Source: Sandaracinomonas limnophila
GTDB taxonomy: Bacteria; Bacteroidota; Bacteroidia; Cytophagales; Spirosomataceae
Reading direction: 5' to 3'
DNA: 64,000 bases
Assembly (NCBI RefSeq): GCF_004005965.1
Contig: NZ_SACY01000001.1
Coordinates: 62,001-126,000 of the forward strand
Made by a program: the position numbers and the translations under genes. Below, in pieces: positions 55,802-64,000 of this stretch; positions within the stretch are counted from its first letter, which is position 1; every line of letters begins with the position of its first letter. The notes under the pieces were generated by a model. The model had not been told where the DNA came from. It searched no databases and saw only the letters and a list, made by a program, of their open reading frames with translations.

Positions 55802-56803
55802 CTATTTTTTTTCAAAAACCCAAATGTCTAATTTATTATTTTTTTTAATTGAATCGGCCTTTTCATACCCCTCTTCCATTGAGGCAGCTACACCTATACT
55901 GATTCTATAATATTTATCAGTTTCATTTTTTTGGACTAGGTAAGCACCATCAATACCTTTACTTTTTAATTCTTCAATTCCTTGATTTGCTTTTTTCTCT
56001 GTTAAAAAACTACCAGCTATTAATTCAATTTTTGATTGAACTACTTTAACATTTTCTTCCTTAATAGGTGACTCTGGTTTAGCCTCCACTTGCACTAGGT
56101 TTTCTTTTGGCACATTAGTGGGGCTGGCTTGATTCGTATTTTGTTTTCCTAAATCAAATTTTGGAATTGGACTCAAACTAGATTCATATTGATTAACATT
56201 TGGTTCAGTTAAAACAAAAGTACTGACAGCTGCAATAAAAAAGAATAATATTAAATAAACATACGTTTTAGTTGATTCTTTTTTTACAGAAATTTTTGGT
56301 AAAACAGTCTCTGGTTTTGAAATTTCTAGAATAGGATTTACTATTTCTGGTCGAACTAATTTGGGTTGTGAAGGTAAATTAATTATAGTAGAAACTGCTG
56401 GTAATCCATACATCGATGGATTGAAATTGTGATTTTTCGATGGAACAAACAAAATGCTTTTCTCATCATTTAATGTAAAATATCCAATTTCTCCGAAGAA
56501 AAGTGTTTCATTTTGGGATAATTGCTTTTTCCAATCTTGAGTTACCTTCTCTAATTCTTGTTTTACTTTTTTGGGTGATAAATTAAACTTATTGGAAATC
56601 TCCGAAACTAAAAAACCATCATCGGTTTTTAATTTCTCATTGAAGGCAATCCATCTCTTTTTAGGTTCAATTTTTTTTGAACTTTCTTCGAAATGGAATT
56701 CCATTGAATTTACTACAAATCCACCAAATTGAGGAATGATAACACAATCATTCTCAAAAAGAAGATCTTCTATTAAGGAAATTATGTTAGTTTGTGTTAG
56801 CAT
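55802..56803 (-). CDS. CCDC81-type HU domain and SPOR domain protein
   Basis: A 333-residue bitopic protein. The N-terminus (ISLIEDLLFENDCVIIPQFG, then KVKQELEKVTQDWKKQLSQ) is a bacterial CCDC81-like HU domain pair, in the cytoplasm. A transmembrane helix (about residues 178-196, YVYLILFFFIAAVSTFVL) follows, then a Pro/Lys-rich linker and a C-terminal SPOR domain (IELIAGSFLTEKKANQGIEE) that binds denuded peptidoglycan. This domain order is known from Bacteroidota but its role is not. The ATG overlaps the barrel gene's stop. Confidence 0.85.
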   Translation of the reverse strand: MLTQTNIISLIEDLLFENDCVIIPQFGGFVVNSMEFHFEESSKKIEPKKRWIAFNEKLKTDDGFLVSEISNKFNLSPKKVKQELEKVTQDWKKQLSQNETLFFGEIGYFTLNDEKSILFVPSKNHNFNPSMYGLPAVSTIINLPSQPKLVRPEIVNPILEISKPETVLPKISVKKESTKTYVYLILFFFIAAVSTFVLTEPNVNQYESSLSPIPKFDLGKQNTNQASPTNVPKENLVQVEAKPESPIKEENVKVVQSKIELIAGSFLTEKKANQGIEELKSKGIDGAYLVQKNETDKYYRISIGVAASMEEGYEKADSIKKNNKLDIWVFEKK

Positions 56804-58506
56804 TAATTAAATGAATGAGATAATCCTACTGTATAATTTATTCCTTGTACTCTATAATTTAAATATTTTTGATATTGTTTATCTAAGATATTGTTAATAC
56901 TCACACTGGCATTGAATTTTTTCGAAATCAAATAATTGACCTTTAAATTTAAATCAATTATATCATTCAATTTTACTTCTTTATTGGTTGCCGGATTAAA
57001 GCCATACAATCCATTCATGTAATAAATATCAGGAGATATTATGATACGATCCTTAAATGTTATGGAATTATTAAATGAAATATTTAATAAAGGCTTTGCA
57101 TAGGGTCTTGCCAAGTCTCCAATATTTAAGTATTCATTGTATTCTAATCTTAATATGGACAATAATCGTTCATTCAATTGAAAATTAACCTGTCCAGACA
57201 CATTATAATTTTGTACTTTCTTAGTACCACCTACATAAACCATTTTGTATTTGGATGTATCTGCAGCTGTTGGAATGAAAAATCCTAAATTAGCAAATTC
57301 TGAATAATTGAATTTGATTTCGTAATCTATATTCTTTTCATTAGAACCTTTGAAACCTGCAAATAAATTGGTGGTTTCTTGTGGATTCATCAATTCCAAA
57401 TTTTTATCTAACCAAGGGTTTTGATTAATGTTTTGTAAATATGAATAAAAGTGGGTGTCTCCTCCTAATCCTGCAAACAAATGTAAAAATTGAGTTGCTT
57501 TAACATCCAATTTTACTACAGGGTACCATTGTGTGGTAATACTACCTTTTAATTTATCTTTTTCGTTTACCACATTGATACCAGCATGTACAGAAACTTT
57601 GTTTGTCTTATAAAAAAATGAAGGCTTGATTTTGTATAATTGTCTTCTATTGTTTTCAGTAGTCGTATATTCAGATAAAATCATTTGGACATCAATATAG
57701 GATGAAAGCTCATCATTGATTTTCATAATTCCATTAAATTTTGAATCCCAAATCCATTCCTTATCTAAATTAGAACTGGATGTGAAATTTAAACTTGAGG
57801 TAGCCAAATAATCAAATTTTGAATCAAGTTTAGAATTTGCAATGGACCCAGAGTATAAAAATTTATCATAGGACACCTCTAAAAAATTATTCGGATAATT
57901 AATTGGCTCAAACATTCTTCCATAATAATTGTTTACAGAATTATTATATGAAATTTGTCCATTCAAAATATATTTTGAAGTATACGTTTTGCTGTATAAT
58001 TTAATTTCATTTTCACTCCTACCAGAATAAACGGAATTTGTTGGTCCTCTTCTATTGGCATCGTGGTAAACATAAATTCCTCTAAATTGATTGGAATCTG
58101 GAGTAAAACCTAAATGTGCATTGAAATAAGTATGTGCATAATTTCCAATGCCAAATTTTAACATGTTTTTGTATTTGCCACCAAATTCGGAGGAAATGTC
58201 CTCCCCGCTTCTTGGACTTATAACTTGACTTGTAACTGTAGGTAATGAATTATCATCTAATTTACGTTCAGTAAAGTCGTATTTCATTTTTCTCCCTTTT
58301 CTTTTGTTTTCAATTTCTTGCAAAGGGTCAAATGTTCTTGAAATTTGCGGTTGCAATTCAATTTTTCTCTCTTTATCAATGACAATATCCTCATTTTGGA
58401 TCGAACCTTCTTTTTTGGTTTGTTGTCCAAAAGCAAAATTGCTTAGCATGAAACTCAAACCGAAAATTGAAATGCTTAATAGGCTATTTTTAAAATATTT
58501 GATCAT
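56803..58506 (-). CDS. outer-membrane beta-barrel protein (TonB-receptor-like, no obvious plug)
   Basis: A 567-residue barrel. After a signal peptide (about residues 1-27, cleaved near FAFG) there is a charged periplasmic segment rather than a clear TonB-box and plug, then repeated amphipathic strands with many Tyr/Asn turns ending in a C-terminal aromatic strand (YTVGLSHSFN). It resembles the barrel half of TonB-dependent receptors. The neighbouring TonB protein suggests it is energised, but the lack of a plug argues caution. It overlaps the HU/SPOR gene by one base and follows the large TPR gene by 18. Confidence 0.75.
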   Translation of the reverse strand: MIKYFKNSLLSISIFGLSFMLSNFAFGQQTKKEGSIQNEDIVIDKERKIELQPQISRTFDPLQEIENKRKGRKMKYDFTERKLDDNSLPTVTSQVISPRSGEDISSEFGGKYKNMLKFGIGNYAHTYFNAHLGFTPDSNQFRGIYVYHDANRRGPTNSVYSGRSENEIKLYSKTYTSKYILNGQISYNNSVNNYYGRMFEPINYPNNFLEVSYDKFLYSGSIANSKLDSKFDYLATSSLNFTSSSNLDKEWIWDSKFNGIMKINDELSSYIDVQMILSEYTTTENNRRQLYKIKPSFFYKTNKVSVHAGINVVNEKDKLKGSITTQWYPVVKLDVKATQFLHLFAGLGGDTHFYSYLQNINQNPWLDKNLELMNPQETTNLFAGFKGSNEKNIDYEIKFNYSEFANLGFFIPTAADTSKYKMVYVGGTKKVQNYNVSGQVNFQLNERLLSILRLEYNEYLNIGDLARPYAKPLLNISFNNSITFKDRIIISPDIYYMNGLYGFNPATNKEVKLNDIIDLNLKVNYLISKKFNASVSINNILDKQYQKYLNYRVQGINYTVGLSHSFN

Positions 58507-58524
58507 GTTCGTTCTGCTATTATA

Positions 58525-61500
58525 TTATTTGGAAGGTAATGTGGCCAATTTAGATTTTGCTAATTCAACTACCTCTTTATCTTCTGAGTTATCAATAATT
58601 GATTTTAAAGTTGCTTTTGCCTGAGGAAGATTATTCAAGGCAATAAAATTATTTGCTAATAACAAATATGCTTTTCCAACAATATTATCGGAGGCTTCTG
58701 CAAAATCGTTTCTGAATTTATCCAAAATCATTTCACTAGATTCCTTGTATTTCTTTTGATCAAACAATATTTGTGCAATACGTAATTGACTTGTAGCGGC
58801 AAGGTCGCCTTTATCATAAGCCAAAGATTTTTGCAGCCAATTTACTTCACCCTCTTGATTCTTTAAATTTATCTGAATATCGATAAATTGTTTACATAAT
58901 TTGAATTTTTCATCATTGCCTAAACTTGAATTCGCTAATAATCTTTCCGCAACAACTGTTGCAGAATCTATCGAATTACTTTCTAAAAAATTACGAAGAA
59001 TTCCGAAATCGGAGGAGATGAATTCATTTGCACTGATATTTCTTGTTTGTAATTTTTGATACAAAACTGTTGATGCAGCATAATTTTTATTTTCGAATTC
59101 AATTTCTGCACTTCTTTGGATTGCTTTATTAACTTGAGGATGTACGTTTTGATTTATTATTTTTCCATAAAATTCTAAAGCTGTAGGTTTGTCACCGATT
59201 CTATTGGCAGCATCGGCAATAAGGTAAGTCACTTCAGTAACTCGTTCGTTTTCTGGATGTTTGCTTAAAAATCCTTTAAGAGCAGGTATGGCTTTGTCAT
59301 ATTTCTCTCCTAAATAGATGCTTTTTGCGGCATTAAATTGTAAATCAATATTTTCTTCAGTTTCTGGGGCCCCACTTTGGAATGCACTTAGTAATTCACC
59401 AAATTCTTCAGGACGGCCTACTTCGTTCAATTCCTCTTGCAAACCCAACAAAGCTTCTTTTGCATTTTTATCAGTTGCAAAACTTGTTATTATTTTTTTA
59501 TAGTCTTTAATCGCCAATTCATGTTGATTTGTATTGCCGAAACTTTGTGCTCTTTTTAATAAAGCAGAACTTAAATAAGGACTGTTTGATTTGTTTTCAA
59601 TTAAATCCGTAAATCCAACAATTGCATCTTTATACTTATTATTATTAAAAGAGATTAAATTTTCTTGATAAATCGCATCGTCTAGGTATTTAGAATTCGG
59701 ATAATCTGTTCTAATTTTTCGAAAGGCTTGTTTAGCTTCAGTTTCCTTATTCAAATAGCTTAATGTCAATCCTCTTTGATAAATGGCATAGTCTTTATCT
59801 GTTTTAATTTGGTCAATCGCTTTGGTATAATAAACTAATGCATCATCGTAATTTTTGGAAACTAAATACGTGTCAGCCAAACGTAATAAAATGTTTGGAT
59901 TTCCTTTTGATTCAGGACTTGCCAACATTTTGTCGGCATAGGTTTTGAATAAAACATTTGCCTTTGTAAATTCTTTGATATTAAAATAGGCATAAGCCAA
60001 ACCCAAACGTACTTTTTGTTGAAAATCTGATGGATTTGCAACTTCAGGTTGACTCACCAATAAGGGGCTATAAATTTGTATGGCCTCCTGGTAATTTTTT
60101 AATTGAGAATATGCCTCTGCTTTGCCAAAGGTTGCATTGGCTTGAATATCCTTACTTTCACTTATAGAAGCCGCATTATTAAATAGAGTGATAGCTTCTT
60201 CAAGTTTATTTTGGTTATATGCACTAACACCTAAATTATAACTTAAGGTCTGAAAAGCTAAATTTAATTTTGGAGTTTTGTTTTGAATCCCTTTAAGATA
60301 ATCCAATGCAGCATTTAGGTTGTTGGAATTAATAAAGGCATCTGCTACAATTTCACTAGCTTCCTCAGCATATTTACTTCCAGGAAAGGTCTTATTGAAA
60401 TTTTGAATTTCATAAATCGTTTCACTAGCTTTTCCCATGTCCAATAAAACCTTTGCATAATTGAAGGCTGCATCTTCTTGGATATTTTTATTAAATGATA
60501 AACTTTTTGCAATGGATAAGGCATCTAAAGTTGCTTCCAAATTACCCGCTTTTAATTGTGCAAGTCCCAAGGTCATAGATGCATATTGACTCAAGGTATC
60601 TTTTTTAATGATCAAAGGTTTTAAAACATCTGCTGCTTTAGCAAATTGATTGGTTTTATAAAGAGAGTATCCAAAACGGTATTTCACTCCATTATCAATG
60701 GCACTTGGATTTAATTTTTCTGCTAATCCAAAATTATAAACGGCTTTTTCGAAATAGCCTAATTTAAATTGAACCTCTGCTACAAGTATAGAAAGTCCAT
60801 CTAGTTTATAAGAATTTGAATTTTGCTTTAAAATAGGTTCAGCATAATTTAAAAGCTCATTGAATTTACCTTGGTGATAATAACACATGGAAACCCAATT
60901 TGGAATTTCAGCTCTAAATTTTGAGCTATTTTCAGCCCTTTGAAAATCACTTACTGCATCTGCAAATCTTTTTTCTTGGAAATTGATTACAGCAGAATAA
61001 TATGAAGCAGCAAAAGCAAATTCTTCTTCTCTTTCAATTTTTATTTCATCGAAAATCTTTAAAGCATTTTTTAAAGATTTCATCTCATAATAAGAAACGC
61101 CTAATTTATATTTCGCTTCCAAATTAGTTTCAGAAGACCGACTTAAGTATTTTATAGCTTTGGTATAATCGGCATTTTCATAAAAAAAGTTTCCAATTCC
61201 CCTTAACAATTTAATGGATTGCGGATGCTCTGGATGATTGGATACAAATCTTTCTGCCAAAACCTCTGATTCAGGTTGTGATAAATACAGGGAACTCATA
61301 GTAATATAATACTCCGCCAAAACTTTTTGACCAGCTTGCTCTCCATTGATAGGTTCTAATTTTTGAAGATATTGAGTGAATTCTTCCTTGGCGGCAACAT
61401 AATTTTTAGCATCAAAGTATTCTTTGGCTTGCCTAAAATGTAAACTATGATCTCTAAAGCTTAAAGTCTGTTGGGAAAATCCTAGATGTGCAGTAATTAG

Positions 61501-61548
61501 AAATGTGCAAAAATAAATTACACGATAAGTTATTTTATTTTTCTTCAT
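58525..61548 (-). CDS. large secreted tetratricopeptide-repeat protein
   Basis: A 1007-residue protein with a signal peptide (MKKNKITYRVIYFCTFLITA, cleaved after about residue 25) and roughly 20-25 TPR-like helical pairs, many with the A-Y-N pattern (for example LVYYTKAIDQIKTDKDYAIY and AAKEEFTQYLQKLEP). It is likely a periplasmic scaffold. It is the first gene of the six-gene minus-strand run, so it probably partners the barrel, HU/SPOR and TonB proteins. Function unknown. Confidence 0.88.
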   Translation of the reverse strand: MKKNKITYRVIYFCTFLITAHLGFSQQTLSFRDHSLHFRQAKEYFDAKNYVAAKEEFTQYLQKLEPINGEQAGQKVLAEYYITMSSLYLSQPESEVLAERFVSNHPEHPQSIKLLRGIGNFFYENADYTKAIKYLSRSSETNLEAKYKLGVSYYEMKSLKNALKIFDEIKIEREEEFAFAASYYSAVINFQEKRFADAVSDFQRAENSSKFRAEIPNWVSMCYYHQGKFNELLNYAEPILKQNSNSYKLDGLSILVAEVQFKLGYFEKAVYNFGLAEKLNPSAIDNGVKYRFGYSLYKTNQFAKAADVLKPLIIKKDTLSQYASMTLGLAQLKAGNLEATLDALSIAKSLSFNKNIQEDAAFNYAKVLLDMGKASETIYEIQNFNKTFPGSKYAEEASEIVADAFINSNNLNAALDYLKGIQNKTPKLNLAFQTLSYNLGVSAYNQNKLEEAITLFNNAASISESKDIQANATFGKAEAYSQLKNYQEAIQIYSPLLVSQPEVANPSDFQQKVRLGLAYAYFNIKEFTKANVLFKTYADKMLASPESKGNPNILLRLADTYLVSKNYDDALVYYTKAIDQIKTDKDYAIYQRGLTLSYLNKETEAKQAFRKIRTDYPNSKYLDDAIYQENLISFNNNKYKDAIVGFTDLIENKSNSPYLSSALLKRAQSFGNTNQHELAIKDYKKIITSFATDKNAKEALLGLQEELNEVGRPEEFGELLSAFQSGAPETEENIDLQFNAAKSIYLGEKYDKAIPALKGFLSKHPENERVTEVTYLIADAANRIGDKPTALEFYGKIINQNVHPQVNKAIQRSAEIEFENKNYAASTVLYQKLQTRNISANEFISSDFGILRNFLESNSIDSATVVAERLLANSSLGNDEKFKLCKQFIDIQINLKNQEGEVNWLQKSLAYDKGDLAATSQLRIAQILFDQKKYKESSEMILDKFRNDFAEASDNIVGKAYLLLANNFIALNNLPQAKATLKSIIDNSEDKEVVELAKSKLATLPSK

Positions 61549-61712
61549 TATTAGATGATTATAATAATCGCTTTAACTACAATAATACGAAAAAAAAGCC
61601 TAAATATTATATCATAAATGGAATAATTAGATACATTTTCTCGCAATTTTTATTCAAGAATTTTATTGTTTATTTTTAAGCTTTGAATTGAAAACTTTAT
61701 TAGCAAATTAAT

Positions 61713-63500
61713 ATGAAAATGAAAATTACCATTTACCTTTTTGTGTTTGGAATTCTAAGCTCATTTGGCGTTGAATCTCAAATACTTACTCACCAACTTT
61801 CAATGTCTCAGCCCCAATCCCATTATTTTGAGGTGAGTACTAGTTTGGATATTAGTAAATTAAAAAATCATAATAAATCGTTTGTTGATTTTAAAATGGC
61901 GGCATGGACTCCGGGTTCCTATTTGATCCGAGAATTTGCCAAAAATGTGGAGCAGGTAAAAGCCAAATTGAATAATGAAACCGTTTCAATTCATAAAATA
62001 AATAAAAATACATGGAGAGTAAATTTTCCTGCTGGATTAAAAACGGGTATTATTCAGGTTTCTTATTTAGTATATGCCTATGAAATGTCGGTACGTACTT
62101 CTTTTTTAGATGATGCCCATGGATATTTGAATCCTGCCTCAATATTTATGTATGTAGAGGACCTTGCCAATCAGCCTATACAATTAAAAATTATACCCCA
62201 TTCAAGTTTTTCAAAGGTTTCTACAGCGCTCTCTCCTTCTGGAAATTTTCAATATGTGGCTAAAAATTTAGATGAATTGATTGATTCACCAATTGAAATT
62301 GGAAATCACCAAGAATTTGAGTTTAAAGTGAAAAACATTCCACATAAAATTGCTTTTTATGGCCCAGCGAAGGTAAATTCAGAGAAGTTTTTACAAGATG
62401 TTCAAAAAATGTGTGAAACAGCCATGAACGTGGTTGGAGATCATCCATGTGATCATTATTTGTTCATCATCCATAATTTGAATCGCGGAGGCGGTGGATT
62501 AGAGCATTTGAATTCAACAACTTGTCAGGTTACACGTTCTGCTTATGAAAATGAAACAGGCTATACGGGTATTCTGAATTTATTAGCTCATGAGTATTTC
62601 CACCTATGGAATGTAAAGCGTATTCGCCCTATGGCTTTGGGACCATTTGATTACGAAAATGAAAATTATACTCACAATTTGTGGTTTTCAGAAGGAATTA
62701 CATCTTATTATGCAGATTTGATTTTATTTAGAGCAGGATTTGTTTCAAAATCTAACTATTTAAAAGGATTAGCTGATGAAATTACTGCAGTTGAAAATAC
62801 TCCAGGAAACAAGATTGAATCAGCTGCTGACGCAAGTTGGGACGCTTGGATAAAATATTATCGTCCTAACGAAAACTCTAGAAATTCTACTATATCCTAT
62901 TATGATAAGGGTTCTGTTTTAGGAGGTGTTTTAAATCTTTGGATAATCAATGCTTCAAAGGGGAAAAAATCTTTAGATGATGTTTATAAGTTTCTCTATA
63001 CAAATTATTATCAAAAATTAGGTCGTGGATTTACCGATGCTGAATTGGAAAATGCCTTTTCAGAGGTAGCAGGTGTTTCGGCAAAAGATTTGTTTAGCCA
63101 ATTGATTTATGGAACCACTACCCCATCCTATGCAAATTTATTCAAAGCGGTGGGTTACGATTGGAATAATTTAAACGAAACCAAAGAATTGCCATTTTTA
63201 GGCCTTTCCACTCAAGGGACACGTGTTTCTTTGATTTATAGAAATGGTCCAGCTTATAATTTTGGATTAAATGTTGGTGACGAAATATTAAAGGTGAATC
63301 AAGAGAATTTTGAAAGCATAGATAAGCTTTTGGCCAATAAAAAAATAGGTGATTCTATCCTATTTACGGTTAAACGCGATGGTATGGAAAAAAATTATAT
63401 GATTCCTGTGGTTAAAAGTCCTTTATCCCAATTTGAAATTAAGTCAATTGACAATTCAAGTGCTCAGCAGCAGGAATTGGAGAAAAAATGGCTGAAATGA
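61713..63500 (+). CDS. M61-family metallopeptidase with PDZ domain
   Basis: A 595-residue secreted aminopeptidase-like protein: signal peptide (about residues 1-22), beta-rich N-terminal domain, gluzincin core with HEYFH (His293, Glu294, His297) and the third ligand Glu in WFSEGITSYYAD, then a PDZ domain (about residues 500-570, GPAYNFGLNVGDEILKVNQE). M61 glycyl aminopeptidases trim small N-terminal residues. The gene diverges from the large TPR gene and ends in a heptamer array. Confidence 0.92.
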   Translation: MKMKITIYLFVFGILSSFGVESQILTHQLSMSQPQSHYFEVSTSLDISKLKNHNKSFVDFKMAAWTPGSYLIREFAKNVEQVKAKLNNETVSIHKINKNTWRVNFPAGLKTGIIQVSYLVYAYEMSVRTSFLDDAHGYLNPASIFMYVEDLANQPIQLKIIPHSSFSKVSTALSPSGNFQYVAKNLDELIDSPIEIGNHQEFEFKVKNIPHKIAFYGPAKVNSEKFLQDVQKMCETAMNVVGDHPCDHYLFIIHNLNRGGGGLEHLNSTTCQVTRSAYENETGYTGILNLLAHEYFHLWNVKRIRPMALGPFDYENENYTHNLWFSEGITSYYADLILFRAGFVSKSNYLKGLADEITAVENTPGNKIESAADASWDAWIKYYRPNENSRNSTISYYDKGSVLGGVLNLWIINASKGKKSLDDVYKFLYTNYYQKLGRGFTDAELENAFSEVAGVSAKDLFSQLIYGTTTPSYANLFKAVGYDWNNLNETKELPFLGLSTQGTRVSLIYRNGPAYNFGLNVGDEILKVNQENFESIDKLLANKKIGDSILFTVKRDGMEKNYMIPVVKSPLSQFEIKSIDNSSAQQQELEKKWLK

Positions 63501-63548
63501 GTTATGAGTTATGAGTTATGAGTTATGAGTTATGGGTTATGGGTTATG
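63499..63548. repeat. heptamer array GAGTTAT/GGGTTAT, left arm
   Basis: About seven units follow the M61 stop codon and include the last codons and stop of the minus-strand 78-residue gene. Its complement follows that gene on the right (63765-63808). Confidence 0.88.
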
Positions 63549-63766
63549 ATGATTTTCGATAATTCATGCATATTTATAATAATTTGATTTATAATAGAGG
63601 GACTAGTTACTAGTTCCTCTATTTCTTTTTGCGAGGTAAAATCTAAAATTGAAAATTTAATAGTTTGCTCCATATACGGAGTTTCAAATTTTACAATGTA
63701 TTTTGAATTCCACTCATAGAGCAAAATTTTAATTTCATCACAAGGAATTTCTTTTAAAAAATGCAT
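63530..63766 (-). CDS. hypothetical protein, 78 residues
   Basis: A small soluble protein with no signal peptide or transmembrane helix, no recognised domain, and one Cys. Alternating strand/helix pattern (EIKILLYEWNSKYIVKFET, then EIEELVTSPSIINQII). Its last codons (THNP and the stop) are made of heptamer repeat. It lies between inverted heptamer arms. It may be real because it has a clean ATG and a balanced composition, but support is limited. Confidence 0.5.
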   Translation of the reverse strand: MHFLKEIPCDEIKILLYEWNSKYIVKFETPYMEQTIKFSILDFTSQKEIEELVTSPSIINQIIINMHELSKIIITHNP

Positions 63767-63808
63767 AATTCATAACTCATAACCCATAACTCATAACCCA
63801 TAACTCAA
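63765..63808. repeat. heptamer array CATAACTC/CATAACCC, right arm
   Basis: About six units in the opposite sense to the left arm (63499-63548) lie between the start of the 78-residue gene and the end of the cyclophilin gene. Confidence 0.88.
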
Positions 63809-63809
63809 T

Positions 63810-64000
63810 TTATTCCTCAACAATTTTAACAGAAACAATCTTATCTCCTTGTCTGATATCGTCAATAACTTCTAAACCTTCAACCACTTTACCAAAGCAC
63901 GTATGCTTACGGTCTAAATGGGCTGTGTTTGTTCTGCTGTGACAAATGAAAAACTGAGAACCACCTGTGTTTGGACCTCTATGAGCCATAGATAATACGC
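63810..64000 (-). CDS. cyclophilin-type peptidyl-prolyl isomerase, 5' end outside the window
   Basis: Only the C-terminal 62 or so residues are visible. They carry the cyclophilin signature: [18 protein letters not shown], then [20 protein letters not shown]. The catalytic Arg lies beyond the edge. It helps fold proteins by prolyl isomerisation; whether it is exported cannot be told from this part. Confidence 0.93.
   Translation of the reverse strand, partial: VLSMAHRGPNTGGSQFFICHSRTNTAHLDRKHTCFGKVVEGLEVIDDIRQGDKIVSVKIVEE

Overview
The window is ordinary chromosome of an AT-rich member of the Bacteroidota. Cytophagales or a close relative seems most likely, but the sequence does not settle the order. 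Three things point there: promoters of the TTTG-N19-TAnnTTTG type with little Shine-Dalgarno signal, a secreted protein ending in a type IX secretion (T9SS) sorting domain, and families typical of the phylum (DUF3667, DUF3109, an HU-CCDC81/SPOR fusion, a cysteine-containing SirB1/transglutaminase-like protein). I see no rRNA, CRISPR array, prophage or intact insertion sequence. There is one tRNA (Glu, UUC).

Layout. 1-9 kb: the end of metG, a repeat-rich gap, a small secreted protein, pth, an SDR, rlmB, two methyltransferases, mltD and a DUF3109 protein. 9-16 kb: an alkyltransferase-like gene, then a minus-strand run rfbC-pyrR-pyrB-M16 peptidase-hemW-mtgA, with pyrF diverging from rfbC. 16-21.6 kb: DUF2721, glgB, tRNA-Glu, DUF3667, a frameshifted NTF2-like lipoprotein and two tandem His-rich membrane paralogues. 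21.6-25.2 kb: a very AT-rich accessory stretch with two tiny membrane proteins, an acyltransferase and a T9SS esterase carrying two in-frame stops. 25.2-30.3 kb: divergent Crp/Fnr regulators, an outer-membrane barrel with a Crp-like operator, yceI and a Na+/solute symporter. 30.4-34.2 kb: clpS-recR-sod-2OG oxygenase-chromate transporter. 34.2-37.2 kb: galE-rfbB-rfbA. 37-46 kb: a SirB1-like protein, a PPTase, a WD40 protein, divIVA-folB, a LacI regulator, gyrA and a TPR protein.

46-64 kb: a two-component system with an NTP pyrophosphohydrolase, a DnaA-box cluster that may be oriC (48.7-48.9 kb), an XRE regulator, cvfB, dapD, gapA, and a six-gene minus-strand run (1007-residue TPR protein, beta-barrel, HU/SPOR protein, TonB, folC, trmB). 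An M61 peptidase, a 78-residue hypothetical and the end of a cyclophilin close the window.

The most distinctive feature is a set of short tandem repeats with a 7-bp period and several different unit sequences. They lie in at least nine intergenic gaps, often as inverted arms and often supplying the stop codon of the neighbouring gene, and they also occur inside divIVA. A separate perfect 17-bp array with terminal inverted repeats precedes gapA. The best candidates for something undescribed are these repeats, the DnaA-box cluster, and the TPR/barrel/HU-SPOR/TonB operon.
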